The notes beneath the pieces were generated by a model. The model searched no databases. It was not told the origin of the DNA and worked only from the letters and a program-made list of their open reading frames with translations. Positions 9,027 through 17,882 of a stretch of DNA of 64,000 bases are shown piece after piece. A program made the translations under genes and the position numbers. Origin of the DNA: Nitratireductor indicus C115 (GTDB lineage Bacteria; Pseudomonadota; Alphaproteobacteria; Rhizobiales; Rhizobiaceae); NCBI RefSeq assembly GCF_000300515.1, contig NZ_AMSI01000002.1, positions 310,001 through 374,000 on the forward strand, read 5' to 3'. The first letter of the stretch is position 1, and each line of letters begins with the position of its first letter.

Positions 9027-9304
9027 CGCCCCTGCCCCTCGATCGCTTTCACCGCATCCACAAGCGCTGCCTTGCCGCGCCCGCAATCTCCCAGATTGCG
9101 CCGGTCGATCGCCCAAAGCCGCGAGGCCTCAGATGAACCGAGAGCACGCTCGGGCAGCGTCACCACAGGCGCGCATGGCGCCTTCAGGCTCTCGGGGATT
9201 GGCGCCAGCTCCGGCCGCTCAACGGCCGACCTGGTCGAGGCGGTCGCGCAGCCCCCGGCCAATAAAGGAACGCATAACACAAGCATCGCCGCCGGCTTCC
9301 GCAT
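9023..9304 (-). CDS. o-spanin (Rz1-like outer membrane lipoprotein)
   Basis: 93 residues with a lipoprotein signal: MRKPAAMLVLCVPLLAGGC, lipobox LAGGC with Cys19. Its first 86 bases overlap the end of the i-spanin gene in another frame, the classical Rz/Rz1 arrangement. Spanins join inner and outer membranes and complete lysis after the endolysin has cut the wall. The proline-containing middle (PELAPIPESLKAP) fits Rz1-type proteins. Confidence 0.82.
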   Translation of the reverse strand: MRKPAAMLVLCVPLLAGGCATASTRSAVERPELAPIPESLKAPCAPVVTLPERALGSSEASRLWAIDRRNLGDCGRGKAALVDAVKAIEGQGR

Positions 9305-9674
9305 CGGCCTTCTCCTGTTCTGAAATTGCTGCCTCAAGGGACCGGATCGTCTCCGCATCCCGGTCCCGCTTTTCGAGATAGGCGCGCTCGGCCGTGGCAA
9401 TCGCGCCCTGCGCCTTTCGGCGCTCCTCGGCCATCTCAGCCAGCATACGCCGGCGGGTTTCCTCCCAGGCGCGACGCTCGGCAACCGCCCCTTCCCGCCG
9501 AACACGGTCGACCCTGCCGTCGGCCACGATCTCGAGCACCGGGCCGAGCAGCGGAACGAGGCGAAGCGGGCCGAGCGGCAGCCCCTCATAGACGAGGATG
9601 GAGATGGCCGCCGCAAGCGCAGCCCCGCCAAGGGCGGAGGCCAGGCCGCGCAGGCCCCCGACAAGCGTCAGCAT
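9219..9674 (-). CDS. i-spanin (Rz-like inner membrane protein)
   Basis: 151 residues from the ATG at 9674, which shares a base with the endolysin stop. It has two hydrophobic segments near the N-terminus (about residues 2-25 and 30-45), then a long periplasmic coiled coil (EETRRRMLAEMAEERRKAQG and onward to about residue 125). Location after the endolysin and the overlap with a lipoprotein gene identify it as the inner membrane spanin. Confidence 0.8.
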   Translation of the reverse strand: MLTLVGGLRGLASALGGAALAAAISILVYEGLPLGPLRLVPLLGPVLEIVADGRVDRVRREGAVAERRAWEETRRRMLAEMAEERRKAQGAIATAERAYLEKRDRDAETIRSLEAAISEQEKADAEAGGDACVMRSFIGRGLRDRLDQVGR

Positions 9675-10180
9675 CAGCCGAGCCCACGCAGGCACAGCGC
9701 CTGCTCGCTGATGCGGCCGGGCGAACCCTTCACGCGGCGGTTCACCAGACCGCGCACCACCTTGCGCTTCACATAGACCCAGCGGCTCAGTTCGCCACAG
9801 GCTCCGCGCAGGTCTCCGGCCTTGATCTTGCGCACCAGCTTCGAGCGACAGGCCGCACCGGTGCCGGCATTGAAAGCCCAACTGTTGATGGCGATGTAGG
9901 TATCATCCGGCGCATTCCTGAGTTCCGGCACGCAGGCGAGCATGCGGCGCTCATGGGCAAGAATATCCTTGCGAAGCATGGCGTCACATTCGGCATCCGT
10001 TGCCCGCATGCCCTTCTTCACCTCCGGCCCGGTGTGACCGTCGCAAATGGTCCAGACACCGCCGCTGTCCAGATAGGCGACATATTCACGCCCCTCCCAA
10101 GACGAGTAGAACGCTATCGCCGAGGCGAGCAAAGCTGCGCCAGCGGAACCAGCGAGAAAGCGACTGCGAATTCTAGTCAT
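9674..10180 (-). CDS. Phage endolysin, GH24 lysozyme, SAR type
   Basis: 168 residues from ATG 10180. The N-terminal weakly hydrophobic, Gly/Ala/Ser-rich helix (FLAGSAGAALLASAIAFY) fits a signal-arrest-release segment. The catalytic triad region is SWEGREYVAYLDSGGVWTIC followed by DGHTG, giving the GH24 Glu, Asp and Thr. AINSWAFNAGTGA is the second conserved block. It cleaves the glycan strand of peptidoglycan at lysis. It overlaps the holin gene by eight bases. Confidence 0.9.
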   Translation of the reverse strand: MTRIRSRFLAGSAGAALLASAIAFYSSWEGREYVAYLDSGGVWTICDGHTGPEVKKGMRATDAECDAMLRKDILAHERRMLACVPELRNAPDDTYIAINSWAFNAGTGAACRSKLVRKIKAGDLRGACGELSRWVYVKRKVVRGLVNRRVKGSPGRISEQALCLRGLG

Positions 10181-10391
10181 TGGGCAAATCCTTCTGTGCG
10201 ATGATGCGGGATACGAATGCCGCGGCCACGGTGAAGAACGACAGGCCGGCGAAGAGGCCCGGCGGCAGCGGCAGGAATTCTCTAAGAAGCGGCAAGGCCA
10301 CCTCTGCCCCGGACAACAGAGCGGCGAGCACAATGAAGCGGATGCTCCACGCATGGCGGAGCACCGCTTTCCAGTTGCTGGAAAGGCGCAA
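10173..10391 (-). CDS. Phage holin
   Basis: 72 residues with two transmembrane segments (about 18-38 and 43-62), a basic N-terminus and a charged C-terminus (AQKDLPND). Size, topology and position directly before the endolysin are those of a small holin that forms the inner membrane lesion and sets lysis timing. Similar proteins occur in rhizobial prophages. Confidence 0.75.
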   Translation of the reverse strand: MRLSSNWKAVLRHAWSIRFIVLAALLSGAEVALPLLREFLPLPPGLFAGLSFFTVAAAFVSRIIAQKDLPND

Positions 10392-10891
10392 AGATCGATT
10401 CCTTGGTTGAGACGAGACTGTCGGAAACTTTTCTGGGCAGATTCAGAAGCGAGCTGACACGGTCAGTCAGACGCTCATCGGCGAAATCTAGATTAGCGGA
10501 AATGCGAGCAGCTACCTCTCGTAGCAACGCACCTCGACAAAGCAAGGTGGTTGTGCTTTGAGGCAGAATACTGCTTTTAAGGGTTGTCTATCAAACTGGG
10601 CGAGCCGAATTGGTGAAATTAAAAACCTGTTTGTAAACCTTCGATCTCGTAAGGCAACCTCAACGAAATTGTCTTGTTTTCATTGAAATGGTCATGAACC
10701 CAGCCATCGACCCGCAAAAAATCTGATGATGCACAAAATCCAATAGCGCTCACCAATCTACTTTTGTACACGAGGGAGAATCGTAGCAGAAAATATCTAA
10801 TCAAATTAAATAAACAAAAAAGGAAAAATAATCGAATAAATAAAGACGAAGTATAGGAACTTGTTAATTTAAATATGCATCAACACGGGGG
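10392..10891. other. AT-rich junction between lysis cassette and cargo island
   Basis: No intact gene is supported. Base composition falls sharply after about 10560, marking the left edge of the acquired island. A 61-codon leftward frame at 10619..10804 contains SDFLRVDGWVHD, which recalls the repeat domain found in some large glycosyltransferases; it may be a remnant. The promoter of the rightward glycosyltransferase gene should lie in 10780-10880. Confidence 0.45.
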
Positions 10892-12649
10892 GTGGGCATG
10901 CTTATAATTCGCATAGACTTTGATAAAGCCAGGTCTACATGGCATAAATTGCCGATATTCATTCAGAATATGACGCCTCACAGGCTCAAACATTGGGCCT
11001 GGCGCAGAATGAACGAGAGGCGAAATGTTGATACTCTAAATTCTCGTCCAAAAGACGAAGATAAAAAAGAAGTCTCCAGCGAACCCTTGATTGATGCAAT
11101 CAATCTTCTACCTAAGGGCGACATAGCTATCCTATCCATTGCCAATGCGATAATGGAACGCAATGTAAATCACAAAACAAAAATTCAAATAATTTCATTA
11201 CTCAGTGAAAATGGATTTCTTACTGAGAGCGAGAAGTTCATGGAATTAGTTATACATGATTTATTAATTGAAGGAAAAAGATCCTCACATCAACTAATCA
11301 AATCACTAAAAAAGACTGACATATATCTAAACTCAATATCAAAAATTCCATTCACTTCCGGAACGCCATCTACTAAAAAACACGGTCGCATTATATACGC
11401 GATCAATAACAGCCTACCTCATTACTCCAACGGCTACTCGATCCGCAGTAAGGGCGTGATTCAGGGATTAAGATCTACCGGTTTCGACGTTGTAGCAGTG
11501 ACACGAGCCGGATACCCGTATGATTTGAATGCAGTACAGGATCCGACAGTAGGCGAATGGGATGAAGTGGACGGAATTCGATACTATCGGATCAAGACGC
11601 CGACACTAAAAGATCCGGGAACTCATGAATACTACTTACTTGCTTCTGATGCATGGGAAAAAATTATCCGGACCCATCAACCTGAATTAATAATTGCAGC
11701 GTCGAATCATCGAACTGCACTTCCCGCTTTAATTGCTGCCCGCCGCTGCTGCGTCCCTTTCATCTATGAAGTTAGAGGTTTCTGGGAAATAACCAGAGTT
11801 TCGCGCGAGCCTGAATACGAAGATTCACTGGGATACAAAGTTCAGGTGGCGTTGGAATCCCGCGTTTCATCAGAAGCAGACCACCTGTTAACGCTCAACG
11901 CTCCTATGAAGGAGGAACTAATCAGTCGCGGCGCGGAAAGGGACAAAATTTCGCTATTTCCCAACTCTGTAGAAGCAGAAGAATTCCCCTTGATGCCCCG
12001 CGATGGCGCCCTAGCTCAGAGCTTGGGCATTCCGGATGATGTGCCGGTGATCGGCTACATCGGGAGTTTTGTGGACTATGAGGGGCTTGATCACCTCATT
12101 CAGGCTTGCGGTTTGCTAAAATCCCGCGGGTTGACGTTCAGATTACTGTTGGTGGGGGGAGACAAAGGGGGTGCCGACTCGAAACATACTCTTACCCGCG
12201 ACTTGCACTCAATCGCATGTGACGTAGGCATTGTAGACTGGCTAATCATGCCAGGACGCATACCTCATGAGGAGGTGGCGAACTACTATTCGTTGATTGA
12301 CATTGCGCCACTCCCAAGAAAGCCAGTTCGTGTGTGTGAACTCGTTTCACCATTGAAACCTGTAGAAGCGATGGCAATGGGTAAGGCCGTGGTAGTTCCA
12401 GACATGCCAGCAGTTTCGGAAGCTGTGCAGCACGAAAAAACTGGTGTGATCTATGAAAAGGGGAACGTCCTGTCGTTGTCTGACGCTTTGGCAAATCTGA
12501 TTGAGAACCCAGAAAAGCAGGTGAAACTGGGGAACGCCGCGCGCGCTTTTATCCTAGAGAACCGCACTTGGTCCGCCTCTGCGAGGAACATCTTGGGGGT
12601 GCTACAAGTTCTAGCAATGAAGAACGACAATGTGGACGTCGAACGCTAA
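10892..12649 (+). CDS. GT4 family glycosyltransferase (cargo)
   Basis: 585 residues from GTG 10892; ATG 10898 behind GGGGGGTGGGC is equally possible. Residues 1-160 are a helical extension of unknown role. The GT-B fold follows: GRIIYAINNSLPHYSNGYS starts the N-terminal Rossmann domain, and YIGSFVDYEGLDHL (about 388) with CELVSPLKPVEAMAMGKAVV (Glu483, Glu492) form the nucleotide-sugar site of GT4 enzymes. It probably transfers a sugar from a nucleotide donor in polysaccharide synthesis at the cytoplasmic membrane. The gene is AT-rich against the phage, reads opposite to the late operon and is followed 39 bases on by a heparinase-like gene. Confidence 0.85.
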   Translation: MGMLIIRIDFDKARSTWHKLPIFIQNMTPHRLKHWAWRRMNERRNVDTLNSRPKDEDKKEVSSEPLIDAINLLPKGDIAILSIANAIMERNVNHKTKIQIISLLSENGFLTESEKFMELVIHDLLIEGKRSSHQLIKSLKKTDIYLNSISKIPFTSGTPSTKKHGRIIYAINNSLPHYSNGYSIRSKGVIQGLRSTGFDVVAVTRAGYPYDLNAVQDPTVGEWDEVDGIRYYRIKTPTLKDPGTHEYYLLASDAWEKIIRTHQPELIIAASNHRTALPALIAARRCCVPFIYEVRGFWEITRVSREPEYEDSLGYKVQVALESRVSSEADHLLTLNAPMKEELISRGAERDKISLFPNSVEAEEFPLMPRDGALAQSLGIPDDVPVIGYIGSFVDYEGLDHLIQACGLLKSRGLTFRLLLVGGDKGGADSKHTLTRDLHSIACDVGIVDWLIMPGRIPHEEVANYYSLIDIAPLPRKPVRVCELVSPLKPVEAMAMGKAVVVPDMPAVSEAVQHEKTGVIYEKGNVLSLSDALANLIENPEKQVKLGNAARAFILENRTWSASARNILGVLQVLAMKNDNVDVER

Positions 12650-12688
12650 TCTCCGGTCGAACTGAAATCTGCCAACATTCTACGATAA

Positions 12689-14770
12689 ATGTATCCGTCT
12701 CAGATGCCCTATGAGGCGGAGCACAGTTCGAACGAACCTGATCAACATGGCCACAGATGTGATCAAAGCCCCAATGGATATGCTTTCAAAATGAAATCTG
12801 TCGATCAGCACCCAAATATGTTTTCGCCAGATGCCGAAGCTGTCTTTTTCTCCGACGAAGAATCGATAAACTTCTTTTCTCGATTGATCGCGACCTATCC
12901 ATTGCGCCCCTTCGAGCAACTGGACGAGCGTCCAAGCGTACCGGGCCCCGCCCTTACAAAGAAGGTCGAAAGGCTTATCAAAGAAGGATGGAGCCGTGAT
13001 GGTATCGACAATGTACCACTCTCCCCTCCGCTTCCTTGGGACCAACACAACCGGTCCTTCTCCTTTCACATCCATGCTTGGGAACCAATTTCCCGAATTT
13101 TAACAGCATACGAAGATAAGAAAGATGAAAAATTCATAAAAGTATGCATCGCATTTTGCGATGACTGGATTGAAAAATTTCAAAAACCGTTATTGTCGGG
13201 ACGAAATATCGACACTTCTGTGGAAAAAGCTCTAAATAATAATGATACTATGGCATGGTATGACATGGCCGTAGGACAGAGGATACAACGATTTTCATAT
13301 TTGGCAGATATACTTATTAGGTCCACAGATACAACTCTTGAAGAGAAGGATATATTATTAAAAACACTTGTATTTCATCATGAATTATTATCGAGGGACG
13401 ATTTTTTTATATCTCACAACAATCACGGCTTTTACCAAGCCGTTGGGCAACTCGCGAGCGCTAGCCGCTTTGCCATGTTGCCTGGCTTCTCTGCATACAT
13501 AGAGAAAGCAAACTATCGCCTGGAGGAAATGCTCAAAAAGAGCTTCTTTGACTCTGGCCCACACAAGGAGCATTCACCCGCCTACCATAGCATGGTACTC
13601 GGAAGCGTAATCGGAGCGCGAGAAGCTGGACTTATCAGTCACGGAAACCTCGAAGAGACGTTAATTCGCGCCGAGGAGGCATTGGGATGGATGATCCAAC
13701 CAGACGGCTCCCTAGTACCTTTTGGCGACACATCACCTACTATCAATGCGTACCTCCCTCAACAAGTGAGCCATTTTCGCAATGCCGACCTAAAAAACCT
13801 TCTAACTGGAAGCAATAGAACAGAAAACATCCCCACTGGACTTAAATCATACAAAGAAGCAGGATACGTCTTTGCACGAGAAATAAATAAAAACAGTACA
13901 AACAATTTTTCTTACCTATCTCAAATATCTGCATTTCATTCAAGGGTTCACAAACACGCAGATCATTTAAATTTCGTTTGGCATGATCTCGGCGTAAATA
14001 TTTTTACTGACCCTGGAAGATACGGATATGTTGGCAAGACGAAGCTTGGAGACGACCTGTCAAATCAAGGCTTCTATTACTCTGATCCACGCCGTATTTA
14101 TGTCGAGAAGACTCGTGCGCACAACTGCGTCGAAATCGACGGAAAGGATCATCAGAGGAAAGGTGCCAAGCCTTTTGGTTCTGCTTTGCAGTTCGCGGAT
14201 ACGGTTGCAGGATTATGGATCACCTTGTCCGAAGTTCGGCATCCCACACAGATTCGACATTTTCGACTTCTGGTTTGTAATCCCGGACATTTTATAGTCG
14301 TTGCGGATTGGTTAAAGGACGGAAATGATAAACATCATGACTTCCGCCAGTGGTTTCAACTAGCACCAGGATGGCATGCCACCCTCACCGCAACCAACAC
14401 CATCCATGCACACCATGATGCTAGCCACCTCGATCTTGTCGGCATGGCGTTGGCAGACGGCAACGCCGGCAGCCCAATACAAGGACAGACGGAGCCTGAT
14501 ATCCAAGGGTGGATTTCAGATGACCACCTTTCTCTCGTGCCTGCCACCTCTCTCTATTGGGAAGTCAAAGATAGACCTTGGACCACATTTGCGACAATCT
14601 TCAGCCTTTCAGGTAATTTGGATATTAAACACTCCTCAATAAGCAAAAGCTTCACAATAATTTCGACAAACTGGATTGACGACAAAGGAGAACACGATTT
14701 GCGAATTCACAGAGACTCTATGACCAATGAGATTTCAGCCTCCTTTAAATCCAGGAAGATATCCCTTTAA
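12689..14770 (+). CDS. Heparinase II/III-like polysaccharide lyase (cargo)
   Basis: 693 residues. The N-terminal half (about 80-400) has the helical toroid character of alginate lyase/heparinase proteins, with FISHNNHGFYQAVGQ and GPHKEHSPAYHSMV blocks. The C-terminal half begins with HSRVHKHADHLNFVW (HKHAD at 421-425) and FTDPGRYGY, the heparinase II/III domain signature. Family members cleave acidic polysaccharides by elimination, or are needed for export and turnover of the cell's own exopolysaccharide when encoded beside glycosyltransferases. No signal peptide is seen, so the protein may be cytoplasmic. Same AT-rich island and strand as the glycosyltransferase. Confidence 0.85.
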   Translation: MYPSQMPYEAEHSSNEPDQHGHRCDQSPNGYAFKMKSVDQHPNMFSPDAEAVFFSDEESINFFSRLIATYPLRPFEQLDERPSVPGPALTKKVERLIKEGWSRDGIDNVPLSPPLPWDQHNRSFSFHIHAWEPISRILTAYEDKKDEKFIKVCIAFCDDWIEKFQKPLLSGRNIDTSVEKALNNNDTMAWYDMAVGQRIQRFSYLADILIRSTDTTLEEKDILLKTLVFHHELLSRDDFFISHNNHGFYQAVGQLASASRFAMLPGFSAYIEKANYRLEEMLKKSFFDSGPHKEHSPAYHSMVLGSVIGAREAGLISHGNLEETLIRAEEALGWMIQPDGSLVPFGDTSPTINAYLPQQVSHFRNADLKNLLTGSNRTENIPTGLKSYKEAGYVFAREINKNSTNNFSYLSQISAFHSRVHKHADHLNFVWHDLGVNIFTDPGRYGYVGKTKLGDDLSNQGFYYSDPRRIYVEKTRAHNCVEIDGKDHQRKGAKPFGSALQFADTVAGLWITLSEVRHPTQIRHFRLLVCNPGHFIVVADWLKDGNDKHHDFRQWFQLAPGWHATLTATNTIHAHHDASHLDLVGMALADGNAGSPIQGQTEPDIQGWISDDHLSLVPATSLYWEVKDRPWTTFATIFSLSGNLDIKHSSISKSFTIISTNWIDDKGEHDLRIHRDSMTNEISASFKSRKISL

Positions 14771-15073
14771 TTTGCACCTTCAGTACGCATTATTCGCCCG
14801 CCTAAATTGAAAGGCAGTTGGGTCGTCCATAATATTTCCCGTTGTCTCTGCGGCATCAGAGAATATCATCAAGCAAGATACCACCCGTAATGATGGCGAG
14901 TACCGCAGTTACAGTGCTACCCAAATATTCCCGATGGTCCGAGCGTAATTGAAGGAAGCTCCGTGGCGACGGAATCAACCGGCAGCACAACGGTTGCGCT
15001 CAGCGCTGTTCGCGCCAGCGAAGGCATCTGCTTAGTCGTGCGCTTCATTTCCGCCGTAGAAGTGTCAGCGAGA
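14771..15073. other. Right junction of the cargo island
   Basis: No gene can be supported with confidence. Composition returns to GC-rich after about 14950. Two overlapping leftward short frames are visible. One is at 14917..15048: ATG after GGCGGAA, 43 residues starting MKRTTKQMPSLARTAL. A second frame, ending near 14857, carries a hydrophobic end (STVTAVLAIITGGILL). Together they could be a frameshifted small membrane protein. Confidence 0.35.
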
Positions 15074-15391
15074 TCAGGGCTCTACGTCTTCCCCCCCCTT
15101 TGCCGCAGGATTGAAATCAATGATCACGCCATCCGGCGCGACTTCCAGCGCAGGCGGAAACGCTTCCGTTTCTGTAGGATAGCCCCCATGGGGAGAGATC
15201 AGTGTCAGGTGTATCTCGCCATTGATGCGAGAGACCGGGCCGACGATGAAATCGCAGGGCACGTTCTCCACCGTCGCCCCTTCCGGGATGCTGGAAAAGT
15301 CATAGGGTGCGCCGTTGATGGTGAGGATGTCGCCCTGCTTCTCGACTGTGAGCGAAGCGTCCCGGTGTTGCGGAGAAAGATCAATATGCAT
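15074..15391 (-). CDS. Tail-fibre-associated phage protein
   Basis: 105 residues. The start ATG overlaps the tail-fibre stop by one base, so the two are translationally coupled. Beta-rich sequence (DILTINGAPYDFSSIPEGAT, then CDFIVGPVSRINGEIHLTL). Unknown family, but its position just after the fibre gene is where fibre chaperones or small fibre-tip proteins are encoded. Confidence 0.65.
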   Translation of the reverse strand: MHIDLSPQHRDASLTVEKQGDILTINGAPYDFSSIPEGATVENVPCDFIVGPVSRINGEIHLTLISPHGGYPTETEAFPPALEVAPDGVIIDFNPAAKGGEDVEP

Positions 15392-16482
15392 CAGTACCAC
15401 CTTCCGATAGCTTGAACGTAGACGCTCTTGGAAATTCCAGACGCCAGAGAAATCGAAGACCATGGCGCGAGGTTCGCAACGGCCAGACTTTGCGAATAGA
15501 TTCCCACTGCGCTTGGCACATACGATGCCCGCTGAAACGACGCTGAAATCGCGGGCGCCGTGCTAAATGCCGCCGGAAATGTCCAGGTAAGGTAGCTGGC
15601 CGGCGAAAAGAATGCGCCGCGAGGCGTCGACATATCCGTGTTGGTCAGATCGATGGTGGACCAACAAATCTGAGTGCCATCACCCAGGCGAACATAGGAG
15701 CCGTTTGCGTTATCGCCGCGAACTGGAATTAACGGCAACCAACGCGAATATACATTGGTCGTGCTCGCCACACGATACCAAATCGAAGGCAATGCTGACG
15801 TGCCGCCATATCGGTGCGCAGTCTGGTGTTTTGTATCATTGTACAGCTGTCGCTGGGTCTCGATGAACCAGAAAGTCCCGACATCTGGGGGAAACGTTCC
15901 GGGATTGGAAATCGAAAACAGTCCTGTTTCACCCGGCAACAGCGTATCGATATTCTTGTTCGCTGAACCGCCGTAATACTCGCCATAGAACGCATTCTTT
16001 GCATTGATCGCGCCATCGACGCGAAGGAGCTTTGCATAGAACGAGTTCGGGGCGTTCTGCACGTCATGCTTGTCCAGCTGCACCGGCAGGATATTCATAA
16101 GGTCCAGGACGCCGGGACCAGTGAACAACGGAATCTTGCCAGCTGCTCCTTCAAGCCCGGCAAGCGCCGACAGGTTGCCCCCGCCAAGCAATTCGATGAG
16201 CTGCCATGTCTTCGCGGCCACGCGCGACAGGTCCGCCTGATAGCGAATGCGGGCGACCTGCCCGGCTCCGGCGGCGGCCGCAGGGCAATTGTCCGTCAAC
16301 GTCCCCGTCGTCGCACCGGTCACCGTTGCGATAACCATCGACAGGCCGGAGCCAGGCAGATGGATCGTATCCCCCTCCTGGATAGCCCCGCCGACCAGCG
16401 AGGCCCCAGCCCATGTGAATTCGTTGGAACCCGCCGTCAGGGTGACAGCACCAATAAGGTCTGGCTGAAGTGCCATCGTCAC
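15391..16482 (-). CDS. Tail fibre protein
   Basis: 363 residues. The Gly/Ala/Thr-rich N-terminal domain (AGSNEFTWAGASLV onward) is followed by a short helical linker and a C-terminal portion with WFIETQRQLYNDTKHQTAHR, IWYRVASTTNVYSRW and DGTQICWSTIDLT, motifs common in phage fibre receptor domains. It is expected to bind the host surface. It is the nearest virion gene to the polysaccharide cargo island, which may matter for receptor choice. Confidence 0.82.
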   Translation of the reverse strand: MTMALQPDLIGAVTLTAGSNEFTWAGASLVGGAIQEGDTIHLPGSGLSMVIATVTGATTGTLTDNCPAAAAGAGQVARIRYQADLSRVAAKTWQLIELLGGGNLSALAGLEGAAGKIPLFTGPGVLDLMNILPVQLDKHDVQNAPNSFYAKLLRVDGAINAKNAFYGEYYGGSANKNIDTLLPGETGLFSISNPGTFPPDVGTFWFIETQRQLYNDTKHQTAHRYGGTSALPSIWYRVASTTNVYSRWLPLIPVRGDNANGSYVRLGDGTQICWSTIDLTNTDMSTPRGAFFSPASYLTWTFPAAFSTAPAISASFQRASYVPSAVGIYSQSLAVANLAPWSSISLASGISKSVYVQAIGRWY

Positions 16483-16667
16483 GCCTCCTCGTCGATTTCG
16501 TGCGCCTCAACGGTCTCGCCTGCCCCTTCCATGGCTGCGAGCTTCCTCTGCAGGGCGAGAATCTGGCCAACGGCTGCGATCCATTTTTTGCGGTAGTGCT
16601 CGGCATCGTCTGCCGACACGATGGCAAGCACCATCGGGTCGACCTGCGATTTCTGCGGGTCTGGCAT
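16479..16667 (-). CDS. Small phage tail-module protein
   Basis: 62 residues, overlapping the fibre start by four bases (ATGA). A helix WIAAVGQILALQRKLAAME dominates and the tail is acidic. Unknown function. Confidence 0.6.
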   Translation of the reverse strand: MPDPQKSQVDPMVLAIVSADDAEHYRKKWIAAVGQILALQRKLAAMEGAGETVEAHEIDEEA

Positions 16668-16706
16668 GATTTCAATCTCGTGCTGGTGTGGGTTCAGGCG
16701 GCGCGT

Positions 16707-17045
16707 TCAGCCGTTGAGCGATCCATTGTCGAGCCTTACCTCGACAAGCACCGCCTCGATCTCGGCGGAACTGGTGCAGTCTCGAATGCGGCGCTTGAAG
16801 CTGCGCCGGCGCTGATCGACAAGCGCCAACCTTGCATTGCTCGCGGCGGCGTTCGAAAGCGACGCCTGCCTGTCTCCTTCGTCATCGAACAGCGTCATGT
16901 CGCCAGATGCAGCGGCAGCGGCCTTCAGAGCATGCAGATGCTGCATCGGGCCTAGCATGGCCTGGATGTCATCGGCAAATAGCTGATCGACTTTGGCGAG
17001 CGCCTGTTGCCTTGCCGTTTCGACCCTACTCAAAATCAATTTCAT
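16707..17045 (-). CDS. Helical tail-module protein
   Basis: 112 residues from ATG 17045 (MKLILSRVETARQQALAKVD), overlapping the upstream gene by 20 bases. Mostly helical, with Ala-rich repeats and a possible coiled coil at the C-terminus. No family recognised; position suggests a tail or fibre accessory protein. Confidence 0.65.
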   Translation of the reverse strand: MKLILSRVETARQQALAKVDQLFADDIQAMLGPMQHLHALKAAAAASGDMTLFDDEGDRQASLSNAAASNARLALVDQRRRSFKRRIRDCTSSAEIEAVLVEVRLDNGSLNG

Positions 17046-17457
17046 ACCAATTTTCCTGATACGGCCATTCAGGCTCGATATAGACGCGGAGCTTGCACGG
17101 CTCATCGATCTCCAGATCGAGAGGCTCGCCATCGGCGATGCAACTGCTGACCAGGGCATCGCCAAGGTATACACGCACCATGGAACCCTTCTCGATTCCA
17201 TCGATGCGGAAGAGAGTATCTTCCAACCTTGTGATGCTGTGTTCGTGGACCGGCCTTTTGCAGATGCACCCCTCGACCACATAGTCGGTCAGAATATCGC
17301 AGGGCGTGAAGACATGATTGCGCCCCTCGCCCGGATCGACCGGAGGAAACTCGACAAAAAGCTTCCCGCTTCCGGCCATCAACTCGGATAGACCCGGCGG
17401 CACCGGATCGTTGACAACGTGAAGGATTTTCCCGTTTGCATCGTGTTCTGCGATCAT
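17026..17457 (-). CDS. Phage tail-module protein, beta-rich
   Basis: 143 residues, overlapping neighbours on both sides. Contains SGKLFVEFPPVDPGEGRNHV and a C-terminal beta domain (DGIEKGSMVRVYLGDALVS, CKLRVYIEPEWPYQ). The predicted all-beta C-terminus and position next to fibre genes suggest a tail-tip component. Family not recognised. Confidence 0.65.
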   Translation of the reverse strand: MIAEHDANGKILHVVNDPVPPGLSELMAGSGKLFVEFPPVDPGEGRNHVFTPCDILTDYVVEGCICKRPVHEHSITRLEDTLFRIDGIEKGSMVRVYLGDALVSSCIADGEPLDLEIDEPCKLRVYIEPEWPYQENWYEIDFE

Positions 17458-17882
17458 ATGTCGAAGTCCCAGACATAATATTTGACGTCGTAATCCTTGA
17501 TCGGGTCGCCGTACCGGAAGTTGATGAATTCAAACCGGTTGTTGTAGACGTTGCACATGTACATGTAGCGGGTCGGATCAACGAGCCAATGCAGGCATGT
17601 CCCAACATGCTGGCGCCAAAGCGCCGTGTAGAATGTCCGGTCACGAACGGTCAGAAACACCATCGGGCGGCGGGCATAGGTGCGGGTGAAATTCACCGTC
17701 ACGCTGCTCGTTTCCTGAAGATAGCCATCAGGCCGTGGCGAATAGAATGAACCCGACTGCAGCAGGGCAAGGGTCGACCATTTGCTGTTGAAGGTCAGGT
17801 CCTTTTCGTCTGCGGTCAGCACATCGACCCCCGGCCTGGATACCTTCATCCCATCCGCTTCGAGAACGATCCTAGAGACCAT
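17454..17882 (-). CDS. Tail-tip paralogue 3
   Basis: 142 residues beginning MVSRIVLEADGMKVSRPGVD. It shares this N-terminal pattern with the two genes upstream (17872..18261 and 18254..18688), so the three form a tandem family. The C-terminal half is beta-rich and aromatic (VTVNFTRTYARRPMVFLTV, YNNRFEFINFRYGD). A role at the tail tip or baseplate is inferred from position only. Confidence 0.7.
   Translation of the reverse strand: MVSRIVLEADGMKVSRPGVDVLTADEKDLTFNSKWSTLALLQSGSFYSPRPDGYLQETSSVTVNFTRTYARRPMVFLTVRDRTFYTALWRQHVGTCLHWLVDPTRYMYMCNVYNNRFEFINFRYGDPIKDYDVKYYVWDFDI

Noticed and set aside
10282-10545. Leftward 87-codon frame covering the holin start
   Set aside because: It overlaps the holin in a different frame, its translation ends in Arg/Gly-rich sequence and it has no family features; treated as a shadow.
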